NCBI GenBank assembly: GCA_036244855.1
Contig: BQKZ01001832.1
Span: forward strand, 39,749 to 78,064
Source of the DNA: Temnopleurus reevesii
Taxonomy: Eukaryota; Echinodermata; Echinoidea; Temnopleuroida; Temnopleuridae
DNA length: 38,316 nt
Reading direction: 5' to 3'
Part shown: positions 1 through 10,587 of the stretch, piece after piece
Layout: each line of letters starts with the position of its first letter
Numbering within the stretch: the stretch's first letter is position 1
Translations under genes and position numbers: made by a program
Notes under the pieces: model-generated
What the model was told of the DNA's origin: nothing
What the model saw: the letters and a program-made list of their open reading frames with translations, nothing else
The model's database searches: none

Positions 1-64
1 CCCCCCCCCCCTCCCCCTTCAAAAAATCCTAAATGCAGACCTGAGTCATCATTCATCAAAACAT

Positions 65-650
65 TCTGTCACCAATAACTATGTGAGAATATCATATTTT
101 TCATGAGACATTGGTCCAGTGCCTTTCCAAGGAATGATGAATGTGGGAACGCAAGACCTTTCTATCACCAATAATTGTCTAAGAATATTATATTCTAGCA
201 TGCAAAATCGTGCGTTGCCTTTAAAACGACTGATGAATGTGGGAAGAGACAACATTTCTATCACCAATAATTCACAAATCAACTGAAATTAGTTGCATAT
301 TGTACATTTTGTAAGGCGCATATCAATTCTCGCAGTGTATGCGCTTTTAACCAGACGTTCATGAAACGACGATTGGAATTGCGCGTGCTGATCAACTGCT
401 ACTTACGATCAATTGCAAATTTCGAACAACACACCCTGAAAATGCAATGTTTTAGCATTCGAAATCAGTACTTATGTGGAGAGAAAACCCTTTTTTTGCC
501 AATAATTGTCTAAGAATATTATAATTTTATCTTGTAAAATCAGTACGCCGCCTCTAAAGCGAATGATGCATGGTCGAGCCCAAAAAATAGATGCAAAATG
601 AGAACACTGCCTTTAAAATGAATGATGAATATGCTGAGATGAAACCATTT
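65..650. repeat. Degenerate ~100-bp tandem repeat interrupted by a MITE
   Basis: Units begin with variants of CACCAATAATTGTCTAAGAAT near 68, 170, 262 and 499, followed by a CCTTTAAAACGAATGATGAA-like segment. A MITE of the GGGGTGTTG family (about 275-455) sits between the third and fourth units. No gene is seen in 1-1350. Confidence 0.6.
275..457 (-). mobile_element. MITE, GGGGTGTTG family, reverse-oriented old copy
   Basis: Matches the reverse complement of the copies at 23326-23489 and 27137-27303, including GATCAACTGCTACTTACGAT and CAATTGCAAATTTCGAACAA near 395-442. It is diverged and has lost a clean left end. Confidence 0.5.
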
Positions 651-1355
651 AGCGTCTGTATGTTTTAAGCCCGGTGCCTCGCCATTTGTGGTTTCAGGGG
701 ACAGGCCAGGGCCCTGTAACATAAAGCATTTAAATCAATCATACGACTGATATGAATCGCAAGTCTATGGGAAATTGTGTACTAAAGGCTTGCGATTGAT
801 CGCAAATATGTTTATGTTACAGGGGACAGGCCAGATAGATTAGTTTCAATTCATCAAGGAAGCGCTCTTAAGATATCAGGAAAACCGAGAGCTTTAGGCA
901 TCTTTCGCTCAAGAACACGTTACGAAACCAGAGGAAATTGATTAGCCACACTTATATTTATGAAATATGTATTATCATGATCAATCTATAATAGCGGGTT
1001 TAGTAATTTATTACAGATAAGGGGATTCTTTTTCATTTCATTGTTCTTATTTCCTTCTTCTGTTCTTGATAAAAAGCAGGGTAGCATTCACCCAGACATG
1101 CTCTACAGAGGAGCTCTGTCGTACATTTTAATCAAATGAATATGTTAAACCATTTTACAATAGTGAATATAGATTTTGTTTTCAGATGTACGGAAATGTA
1201 GACTAAACAAATAATTATATTTGGCGGAATACAAGTGCCGTAAAAAAAAGGAAAGGATGTAGTTTAGAGGCGTGTATCATTCAATTCTGAATATTTACGC
1301 CAGAAGAAGAAGGGAGAAAGAGGATCGCCATCTTAATGTCTCCATCCGAAAGACG

Positions 1356-1440
1356 GTATGCGACCAGGATTCGAACCTACAGGCAGGAACTAACCCAAGT
1401 CTATGACTGTCCCGAACAGCTTGATTTCAGGCGCACCCCG
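1356..1440 (-). mobile_element. Possible tRNA-derived SINE fragment
   Basis: Read on the minus strand it contains a box B-like GGTTCGAATCC near 1368-1378 and a long variable-arm-like segment. Box A is poor. An isolated tRNA-like stretch in non-coding sequence; a SINE head is more likely than a working tRNA. Confidence 0.3.
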
Positions 1441-1511
1441 CGGCGCCTCAGTCAATCACCATTACCATCACCATCATCATATTATAAATTTCTTTGATCG
1501 TTTAGAACATT

Positions 1512-1665
1512 AGTGAGTTTTCGAAATTGATGAACATGGGCTTGTGGACGATAGTAAACGAGCGCATATCTGGTGCGCAATCTATGATGCGCACATCAGC
1601 TGCGCACTTGTCGTTTATGACGCACCGCCCCAAACCTCCGTCCACCAATTTTGAAAACCAACACT
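1512..1665. mobile_element. MITE with TTTTCGAAATTGGTGGA termini, copy 1
   Basis: Terminal inverted repeats AGTGAGTTTTCGAAATTGAT and TCCACCAATTTTGAAAACCA frame an interior with repeated GCGCA(C/T) motifs. The same element occurs at 9790-9962 and 20938-21147, with a diverged one near 3350-3533. Confidence 0.7.
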
Positions 1666-2282
1666 TATAATCGGCGCTTGGGTAAATTCTGTGATTCACG
1701 CCATCTCAAATAACCGAACTGTGTACCTTTAAGCAATAACAATAAAAATCTGATCCAAACCAAAACTAAATAGATAAATCAATTGCAAATGATTACAGTA
1801 GGTGTAGCAGAAAAAAAAAATCAATCTTCATTAATTATACCCCGATGACAGAGGTTTCAAATCCTGTTATTACATATAAACTGTGTTGTCTTCATTGTTA
1901 TAACAATTACTTCCTGCATACATATTTCCACTTAATAATACTACATCGCAAATAATGTTAATTACCATGACAACATTATTCAACAGCCAATCAGCCTCTC
2001 GGATTTCACATTATCTGCTACAAATAATAAAGTTGTTATAAATTGTAATTTTTATGCATCGAGGAATATGATGTTTAATGGCCATTGAAAACAAATAATT
2101 CAGATTCATATGATTCACTTTATAATCACTGCACTTCTAGATATTTATAAACCTGTATCTAATTGTGTTTGGACGTTGCTGTATTTTTACAGAAATCTTT
2201 AGTAATCATGCAGTCTGCTGACATCAGACCCGCTCTAATTTTACAGATTGGGTGTAAATTTGACTTAAATCTGGACATATAT

Positions 2283-2401
2283 GTCTCATGGGTAGAGCAT
2301 CTACCCCGTGAACGGGAGGTCGTGGGTTCGATCCCTGGCTGAGTCATACCAAAGACTTAAAATGGGACAATCTGCTTTTCTTGCCAGGTGCTCGGCATTT
2401 A
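2283..2401 (+). mobile_element. tRNA-derived SINE, 3' end cut by a MITE
   Basis: The head reads GGGTAGAGCATCTACCCCGT then GTGGGTTCGATCCCTGGC (RNA polymerase III box B at about 2324-2335), followed by the non-tRNA body CAAAGACTTAAAATGGGACA and GCTCGGCATTTA. This body resembles sea-urchin SINEs as I remember them. The palindromic MITE starting at 2402 follows directly. Confidence 0.65.
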
Positions 2402-2526
2402 GGCCCCGGTCACATATAAGGATCCCGGAAGCAACATGATTCAACACGACTCTTTGTTAATCATTCACAGTTTTCTGCCTCCGCATAAAGAACCGTGTTG
2501 CTCCCGGGGCCCTGTGTGACCGGGGC
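2402..2526. mobile_element. Palindromic MITE, GCCCCGGTCACATAGG family, copy 1
   Basis: Almost the whole element is one hairpin: GGCCCCGGTCACATATAAGG at the left pairs with CCTGTGTGACCGGGGC at the right, with GCAACATGATTCAACACGAC inside. Related copies lie near 12.9-13.2, 22.9 and 31.7-32.5 kb. Confidence 0.75.
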
Positions 2527-2551
2527 AAAGAAAGAAGTGAAAGAAGAAGGG

Positions 2552-2552
2552 N
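2552..2552. other. Single-N assembly gap at poly-C/(CA)n
   Basis: One N is followed by about 11 C's and a short CA run. The true length here is unknown. Confidence 0.8.
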
Positions 2553-3043
2553 CCCCCCCCCCCACACACACACACAATGGATAGTATCTATTTTCATTCT
2601 GTTTGATATCTTACGTTTATTTTCCATGTATAATTGTGCAAATCATCGCTGTACCCATATTGACCATGTACTATTGAACATTATTGACCATTTACCAAGT
2701 GGTAAGTAAACTTACCATGAAATAAAACGTATACAGGGCTCCTTGGTAGATCAATTTTATCATTGAAAGGGCTACCCTGTATAAAGAAGACCTAAAAATA
2801 AATTTAAAACAAAATGAACTTAACATGGGTAAACTTGACTTAAGTATAGCTTTTCTTCTATGTGTGAACGCGGCTAAGCATGCTAAGTGGCTGTCCGACC
2901 GGTGCGCGAGTAAATTTGATTTAAGTCGACATTGTAGCCATGCATGCCATTCGTGTGATGCGTAGCAACCAGGGGGCTGTTGCTCGAAACGGTTTTTATC
3001 AAGCTACTTGAATCTTGAAAAGTCAGATTCGGCCCATGCTGGG

Positions 3044-3220
3044 CATCGTTTCACCAAGTTTAAGAATACTTTAAGAACGACTCTACGTACGACTGGTAAC
3101 AGTTCTGATGCTGCATTATCGAGAATCCTGTTCGTATTGGACTCGTGAACATACTTAAGTCCTCCTTGAAGTCGTTCGTAACTTTAAGAGTGTTTTGGTA
3201 AAACGTCACCCTGGAGTCTG
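3044..3220. mobile_element. MITE-like inverted repeat
   Basis: CGTTTCACCAAGTTTAAGAA and ACTTTAAGAACGACT (3048-3081) match the reverse complement of AAGTCGTTCGTAACTTTAAG and AGTGTTTTGGTAAAACG (3169-3207). The centre is partly palindromic (CTACGTACGACTGG). Non-autonomous DNA transposon by structure; no target duplication found. Confidence 0.5.
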
Positions 3221-3349
3221 TTGCCCCACGGGTGAGCAAAGGAAGTCGATTAACTTTCAGATCTCCCAAAAGTCATGCAAGTCAAAATAATGAACATAAA
3301 ATCGTCCGTCTTTTTCACGAAGTGATCGTAGCCAAAGCGTGTAGGCGTG

Positions 3350-3533
3350 TTTTGGAAATTAGTGAACGTAGGATTGTGGACGTAACCGATGTGCACAATA
3401 AGTGTTATGATTTATTGCGCATCATATGCGCACTTGTCATTTATCTGTGCAATGCAGTTGCGCACTCGTATATGCTACTGCCATTTCTGTTGTTGTACCG
3501 TCCGCAAGTTTCCATCAACCAATTAAAAAAAAA
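3350..3533. mobile_element. Diverged TTTTCGAAATTGGTGGA-type MITE
   Basis: Left end TTTTGGAAATTAGTGAACGT, interior TTGCGCATCATATGCGCACT and CAGTTGCGCACTCGT, right end ACCGTCCGCAAGTTTCCATC. Same layout as the better copies, but many substitutions. A 126-codon open frame over it (3232-3612) is not a gene. Confidence 0.5.
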
Positions 3534-3827
3534 CAATTTATTGTTGCATACGATGTTTAGTCCGTTGGGTTTCGCGATAGGCGAGCGGCATTTCCGCGCA
3601 GTGAGCAGTTAGCTTTCGTATAAAATCGATGCGACGCACGGTATCATCTTCGTTTTCCGATAAATACGCCATTTCGAAGTCGATTTTATTCAAACAAATT
3701 GTGAATATATATGCTCTAATTTGTTATTGAAAACTGCATTGTGTTATTATTGCAGTTCACAACTGAGATAACTGAAGCTCCAACTCTCCCTACAACTGAC
3801 ATATACCTTTAAGAATTATGTATCATA

Positions 3828-4068
3828 CACTCTTAAAAATATTGGGTAAAAGTTGGGTAATTTCATTACCCAGTGGACACATACGAACCCTCATGATTTG
3901 GGCAAACGAAAATTGGGTATATTATGACAAAATTTTACTACATGTGTAGTACATAATTCCTAAAATTGGGCAAATGTTGGGGAGAAAATACTCAATTGGG
4001 GCATAAAATTACCCAAAGTTGATCGGACTCATAATAACCTACATGTTGGGCAAATGATTTTAAGAGTG
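3828..4068. mobile_element. MITE with CACTCTTAAAA termini and TA target duplication
   Basis: Begins CACTCTTAAAAATATTGGGT and ends with ATTTTAAGAGTG, flanked by TA at 3826-3827 and 4069-4070. Interior has repeated TTGGGTA/TTGGGCAAA motifs. The TA duplication suggests a Tc1/mariner-type or similar mobiliser. An unoccupied relative of the insertion site lies at about 4364-4375. Confidence 0.75.
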
Positions 4069-4070
4069 TA

Positions 4071-4545
4071 CGTTCACAGAGGCGAGTTGCACAATACCGT
4101 CCATAATTCATGTAATTGATTTGATAACGTGCATCACATAGATATATTACAAACTTCAATGGAATGTACGTGAAATTGGCCGCTTCGTTATCCCGTGTAA
4201 CCAACCCGCTCGTCATGTGTGATAGTTATGGTTGATTGTGCGTTATTGATTTGATAACGCGCATCCTTCAAATATATATATAAGATTATGCATCTTCTAT
4301 GAAATGTACGTGAAGTTCGGTGCTGGATCAACTGAAATATACCTTTAATGATATTATGATAATGTATCATAAGTTCACAGATGCGATTTGCACAATATCG
4401 TCCATAATTCATGTAATTGATTTGATAACGTGCGTCACACATATATAATTACAAACTTCAATGGGATGTACGTGAAATTGGCCACTTCGTTATCCCGTGT
4501 AACCGGCCCTTCGTCATGTGTGATTGTTATGGTAGATTGAGCGTG
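4071..4545. repeat. ~300-bp direct duplication, diverged
   Basis: 4071-4245 and 4371-4543 share GTTCACAGA, GCACAATA(C/T)CGTCCATAATT, TGTAATTGATTTGATAACGT and CACTTCGTTATCCCGTGTAA with roughly 10% difference by eye. A shorter third part lies between (4246-4330). Confidence 0.7.
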
Positions 4546-7008
4546 AAGGATGTCATGGAAATCAACTTATGAACCATCTCATCCTTCTTCGATTGGTGAT
4601 GGAAGATTTATTTCCGACGGCGAAGCTCTTCCTCTATCTCTCTGAGTATCCATTATCCATGCAGTATATTACTGCAGTATGAAGCAGATGGATGCATGGG
4701 AGTCAAAAGCGGGTGGGTGGGGTTGCAGCCCCCTTACCTTTTCCAATATGATATTACCATATTATTATCATCCCCAGACATTCTCTGTTGTATACAATAA
4801 ATAATCCATAAGAGTCCGGCCAGACACTTATCTGTTTCTCAGCAACGCACAGAGAAACCTCTGCGGCGATCTTCGACGATTAGAGCGTAATCATTTTGCT
4901 GACCAACAGCAGGCCTTTTCTTGGCGCAGATCTGTCTTTTTACTCTTTATTTTAGATTATACATGTTTATCTCATTCTGTCCATACCTTTCAGATATTTC
5001 AAGATTCAAAGACATCAAAGGGTATAATACATTGTAAACCTGTTTTGCGTTGATTTGTGATAATGAAATAATGCTTTTGATCCGAATTTGCACATGAAAA
5101 CAACCGACTCAGTCTATCAGGGTAAGTTTGTTAACTCTTCTGATATTATACGGCAGTCACACCAACAGAGTGACCCCGACCTGCTCTCAAACTGCATCAA
5201 CAAAATTGCAAATATTGCTATCTTATTCCGTTTGAAATTTGATGTTTGAAGATTATGTTTCTCAATCTCAATTGCACAAATTAATTGATTAACCAACTCA
5301 TGATTTATAGTTCAAATTTAAGACAGTTCAGTTTAGCAACATGGTGGGATTAGGTGGGTGTGACTGACCCCATTACCCAATACGAACAAACTGCTCTTTT
5401 TGACCATCCTGCACAATGAGTTTGCCCCTTGAAATGAGACGTTCGCTTTCCATCTCGAGTGGATCGCATCCCGTGCTCTCATCCTCCCATCCTCCCACCC
5501 TCCCATCTTCATCTTAATCTGGAGATGCCACCCGTTCCAGATCATACATGAGGCGTATTTTGATACGAATTCAAGGCTTTCATCGCCAACAGATCCCTGA
5601 GAGTATGAATATTGTTGTCGTGTTTTCTCTAACTTTTATTCAGACGTTACATTATTCAAATTTCAATTTTGACCTCATGAATATCCCGGAACGGTTGGCA
5701 TCTCTGTGCACCCCATGAAGAGTAGTCATCCCCCAGTCGTGATACAAGCGCAGAGTTTGATCAATTCTATATACGTTTGCGGTTCCTATGTTAATATGCA
5801 TCCATGTGCCGCCGTTCTCTGCAGCCCGCCAAGAACGGCCTTCCATCACTTATTAAAATTGGCGCAATATTGGAAGCCGCGCTGTGAGCCGATTATTTCA
5901 CTCCTATTGTACGACTTCATATCTCTTTTATACGGATTCACACGTGGGTTGAGAATAACGTTTACATTCTGTGATTACCATGGAAACGGATTATCTTACT
6001 ACTTTTCTGCGTGGATTTGCGCACTTTCTTTTTGTTTGTTAGTTGAGGAGGAGGATCTTTGCATGGAGTGGGAATTGTATTGGATTGCGTCTACCGGATT
6101 GTATTTTAATTACGCCGTATCCTACCGTATCAATCGTCTTGATAAATCATAGAAGCGATTTTGCGCGGGAAAGTAAGGAGAGCAGAGTGGGGGATGTTGC
6201 AGATTTGTTGGATTTGTGTGTGAAAGTGTATATTTTTTAAAGCCTTGTCTAATGTATAAAATAAAAGATATAATCAGGGAAAGTTCCCATCTTTGCGTGA
6301 GTGTTGTGTTGTGTGTGGAGGAAAGGACATGATTAATATTGAGTTCATTTGTATTCAGGGTTATAGCCTCGTCATGTTTTTATCGAATTAGTGATGTTTT
6401 ATATAAGGGGAGGTAAAATGAGTTTCGTCATGTAGCAAATAATACCTTATTTACTTTATAATGCCCTATGCCCTTTTCAAATTAGAAAACATGATGTACT
6501 AAAGCTTGTGTACGATAATTTCATTTGATCAATCGGGCACAAATCATTTGACATCCTTTATGAAAATTTAAAAAAAGAGAAAATAAATAACACAACGCGC
6601 CTGCCTTAGCATAGGAGGAAATGTATTTGAAGCACTGGATATAAAAGATTATTGCGCATCTTTAAACGTGAAATCTGAAATTAAATATAATTTGAAACAG
6701 TTTCACACTTTTAAATTAATTTAGTATACACCCTGTAGTCGTAAACCTCCTCGTATTTTCAATGCCAGATGCTTAATGTGTGCACTGTGGGAATTTGATG
6801 GATTTAATTGTCTCCCCCAAGATGTAAAAATTGGCTCATTAAATCCTAAGATAGCACGGATAATTAATTAGCGACTTCAAGTTCTGATAAATGGAAGTTT
6901 AGAGTGCATTGTTTTGAAACGTATGTGCATCCTGCGCACACCATTCAACACCATGGAAAGGTTTTCGGGGTATATACTATATCTTTAAAAAAAGGGGGGG
7001 ATTTTGCA
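4546..7008. other. No recognised gene or repeat
   Basis: A 148-codon open frame at 5706-6152 on the plus strand has no recognisable domain and no supporting context. Nothing else in this stretch stood out on either strand. Confidence 0.4.
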
Positions 7009-7009
7009 C

Positions 7010-8490
7010 AACCCTAGTCAATTGACTAACTAGTCACTTAATTCAACCCCGTTGACTGATCGTCCGTAAGCTCGTTTTTCAACACAACCCTAGTAGATTG
7101 ACTAACTATAAAGTAGTCATCATTCTGTAAACAAGTCTCTAAACACAGCCTTATTCAAGTTGATACTTGAGCACAAGTCTCCTAACACGATCATTTAGTC
7201 AATTGACTACAATTGACTGACGTCTTAAAGCCCAAGTATAGTTTTGGTAAAGATTAAGAAATGTGAATTTTGGGGATATTTACCATGACATGTAATTTTT
7301 ATACACATTTTAAGACCAAAGCATATTTTTCTACGAGCTAAGTCTTTTGAAAATTTGAATTTGACCGTTAAATCGTATCTAGCGCCCTCTCTTGGTTATA
7401 ACAATATTTTGCTTCTTATCGGGTATATACAAAGTTATTTCCAAGATTTGATTAAAGCATGATAAAAAGGAATACACAAAGAATAAATTCTGAAATTTTC
7501 ATCCAATTCTGTGCATGAGAAGTTGTCCTGTATCAAGAAAGAAAATATTGAATTAGCGTCGGGGGACACGACGCTGAAATATTTTGCACATTTTAGGTTA
7601 TAACTTTTCCAAAACTTATTCATTTTTCGCACAATCTTTTGTACAGCATGTTCATGATATCATGTTTCATTTTATATAGATTTGAAGACAAAATTTGGCA
7701 ACAAAAATATTCGCTTTTACCAAAACTGTACATGGGCTTTAAACCCCAAAGTCTATTGATTAATCATAAACTAGTCTACTTTCTCGATTGACTAACTATA
7801 AAATATTCTCTCATCACAGAGCTAGTTAACTAACTAGCGGTAAAATCTCCTCTAGTCGATTGGCTAACTTTAAATAAGAGACTAAACAACCTAGTCGATT
7901 TACTAACCGTAATTTCCCTTAAACCACCCAAGTCGATTGATTTATTATAAACTAGTCTCCTTTCTCGATTGACTGATATAATAGTCTCTTTACATTAGTT
8001 AACTGACTAACGCAAAAGTCTCTTTACACAACTTTAGTCGGTTGGCCAACTTTAAATTAGTGTCTACACAATCTTAGTCGAAACACTGATCGAAATTTAG
8101 TCTCTTAAACCACCCAAGTAGATTGACTAATTATTACTAGTCTCTTAAAACAACCCTATCTGAATGAATGACTATAAACCTATCTCTCAACACACACCTA
8201 GTTAACTTAATTACGGAAAAATCTCCTAACACAACTTTAGGCGATTCGTCAACTTAAAACAAGTTTTTACACCATAGTCGATTGACTAATTATAACTAGT
8301 ATCTTGACGCGACCTTAATCGACTGACTAACCAGATTGGTAAGGTCTCTTAATATAACTGTGTCGTTTATAGGCCAAATTTATCGATTGATTAAGTATAT
8401 TTTAAAAAAAAACAAGCTAGTTGGTTGACTATGATAAACTAGTCTCTTATTAGTACAACATTAGTCGATTAAATGACTATAAACTAATTG
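7010..8490. repeat. Degenerate AT-rich satellite-like array (CGATTGACTAA units)
   Basis: Dozens of variants of TAGTCGATTGACTAACTATA followed by AACTAGTCTCTTAACACAAC recur every 40-50 bp. Units are strongly diverged, so this is an old array. A 510-bp transposon interrupts it at 7229-7738. Confidence 0.7.
7229..7738. mobile_element. piggyBac-like MITE with TTAA target duplication
   Basis: 23-bp terminal inverted repeats starting AGCCCAAGTATAGTTTTGGT at the left and ending TTTACCAAAACTGTACATGG plus GCT at the right (two mismatches), flanked by TTAA at 7225-7228 and 7739-7742. The interior encodes no transposase. TTAA duplication is the signature of piggyBac-type integration. Confidence 0.75.
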
Positions 8491-8865
8491 TCGTCGCCAT
8501 ATTTATTGATGCTACGTGATGTTGATGCAATCATGTGCCAGGCCTGTGGGTGTTTTCAACCTGGGAATGTAATATGAAGGGGCCACAGTTGAACATTCGT
8601 ATTCAGTGCAAAATACCTGCACTGAGAGCAGAAGGGACAAAGTCCTGGAACAAAGTAAATAACTTCCATTTAAGCATCGTACCCCAACGAATTTTTTTTA
8701 TATCCTTGTTCAACCCGTGCCTGACAGCGTCAAGTCAATTTCAGGTAACACCTATCTGACGCAGAGGAGCAAATATATTATGTATATCTATAGTACCATG
8801 GTATAACTGTATCCCAAAGGTAAGCATCGGCAATAGCTAAATACATACGGGAGAGTTTCCTTCCC

Positions 8866-9350
8866 TCTTATTCGACAGAGAAATGTTGAACAACTCTCGG
8901 TGAATGAACTTTCCTTTGTGCTCATGAAGCTATTGCTAATGCTTGAATGAAGTTTTTTTTTTAACTGTCCCAGTTATTTTCATTGTATATGTATTAATTG
9001 TATATATTCAATGTATATTGTAACAAATGGTTGTTGTCAAATATTTATTTAATCTCATATGCAATTGTTTCATTATTGTTACTAAATCATCTATATTTTC
9101 TTTGTTTTGTATAATTTGTTTGATATAACACAGTGTGTATGAAAAAAAATGTAATCAGAACAAAATGTTGGCTGTACATGTCAATGACGTTCAAATGAAT
9201 AAATTCCAAATTCCATTCCCCTCTTATTCTGGAGAGAAATGTTGAACACCAAGCCGTAAATAAACATGCAATCTTATCCTGTGATCTTAAAGCTATTTTG
9301 AAGGCTTGGATCTAGTTCTCTATTTTGTCCCAGTCATTTTGTCCCTTCTG
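8866..9350. repeat. Diverged direct repeat with an AT-rich insert
   Basis: 8872-8985 and 9218-9350 share CCTCTTATTC, GAGAAATGTTGAACA, AAGCTATT, GCTTG and TGTCCCAGT-ATTTT. The stretch between ends AATGAATAAATTCCAAATTC, which looks like a LINE 3' tail, but no reverse transcriptase is present. Confidence 0.45.
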
Positions 9351-9789
9351 TTCGCAGTGTCGACCAGCGTCAGAATCTAATCTCCAAGTCTAATATCAAC
9401 GATTTCTCCCTCTTCGAATCAATAATGCGACGTGTCTCGCGTGTAAGTACGTGAACCTCTGTCCTCCTTCCCCAATCTTCCCGTGGGCTTTATTAGGCGA
9501 ATGCGAGAGAAATTGCTTGTAACTTTCGAGCAAATTAAGCGATTTGTGTGACTTGTCTTTCCAGAAGCTTCGAAATTCCTGTTTTTTTCTTCCTTTTTCT
9601 TTCTCTTTATTAAATCGCCCGATCCTCCAAATTTTGGGAATGTTTGTGAATGAATAACGACGTCTTGTATAAAATATTATATTGTTTTCGAAACTTTAGA
9701 CAGAGGTTTGCAGACGTTTTTGTCAAATATCCCGATCCTCTACATTCGGGGAATATTTGTAAATGAATAATGATGTCTTATATAAAACA

Positions 9790-9962
9790 GGGAGTTTTCG
9801 AAATTGGTGGACGGAGGCCTATAGATGGTAGAAAACGAGAGCGCATCTGATCTGCGCATCAAAGAATGCGCACATCAGTACTTGTCATTACTGCGCACAT
9901 CAAATGCGCACTTGGTTTCTACCGTCCACGAGCCATCGTCCACCAATTTCGAAAACCCACTC
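9790..9962. mobile_element. MITE with TTTTCGAAATTGGTGGA termini, copy 2
   Basis: Best-preserved copy: GGAGTTTTCGAAATTGGTGG at the left, CCACCAATTTCGAAAACCCA at the right; interior CATCTGATCTGCGCATCAAA and two GCGCACATCA motifs. Confidence 0.8.
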
Positions 9963-10531
9963 TTGTAGGAAGATGAAGACCCTTATTTGTAGCCACAAAA
10001 TTAACGTAAGAGCCTTGCTTCCAAGAATTAACTCTTTTTATTTACGAAGAAGTAGACAATAAGGTTTATATACTAAAAACCACAACTCGTTATATGTCAT
10101 TGATAGATGACCCCTCCCTTTGTGAGAGCCATTATGTATTACTGCCTTCAGAAATATGAATACTCCTGTAGTACGTGTCAGTGTGTAACACCTCGTCACA
10201 CCGTGACATTTCGGTCTACAAACGACCCGGTTGGTACCAGTTATCAACACTGTCGCAATGATATATTCTAGATGCAAAGGGGACGGTCAGGACAGAGCGC
10301 AATTGTGTGACCGATGCTTTTCCGCCAGGCACGTGCCCAGTACGTTGACATTCTTCAAAAGCTAATTGTGATGAGAACTTGAACGGATGAACACTGTTTG
10401 ATCATCGTGTGTCTAAGGAGGATTTAATTGTTTGAACAGAGGAAGTGTTATTAAACATTGTTTGGAGATTCTATGTGAGGAATATTTGATTATTTGAACA
10501 GAGAGGAAGTAATTTGAGAAATTGCTTCGTT

Positions 10532-10587
10532 ATGAACGCGGGAAGGAGACCTCCATATAAAGAAGCGCATATTGAAACGACGTTTGG
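10532..10587 (+). CDS. TP53I11: Candidate first coding exon of the TP53I11-like gene
   Basis: An ATG at 10532 opens 18 codons (MNAGRRPPYKEAHIETTF) and two bases of a Gly codon, ending at a strong donor, GG|GTAAGTG. The phase (2 bases left) is what the exon at 17473 needs, because that exon starts with one base of a split codon. The result would be a basic, proline-containing N-terminus ahead of the conserved RLKTRK block, similar in length and character to vertebrate TP53I11. The N-terminus of this family is poorly conserved, so phase and donor strength are the only support. The intron would be 6.9 kb. Confidence 0.4.

Noticed and set aside
2283..2350. Functional tRNA gene
   Set aside because: Box B is good but the acceptor stem does not pair, and a SINE body follows.
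3232..3612. 126-codon plus-strand open frame
   Set aside because: It runs across a diverged MITE (3350-3533), so the frame is by chance.
5706..6152. 148-codon plus-strand open frame
   Set aside because: No recognisable domain, unusual composition rich in Cys, Tyr and Trp, no splice or repeat context supporting it; consistent with chance.
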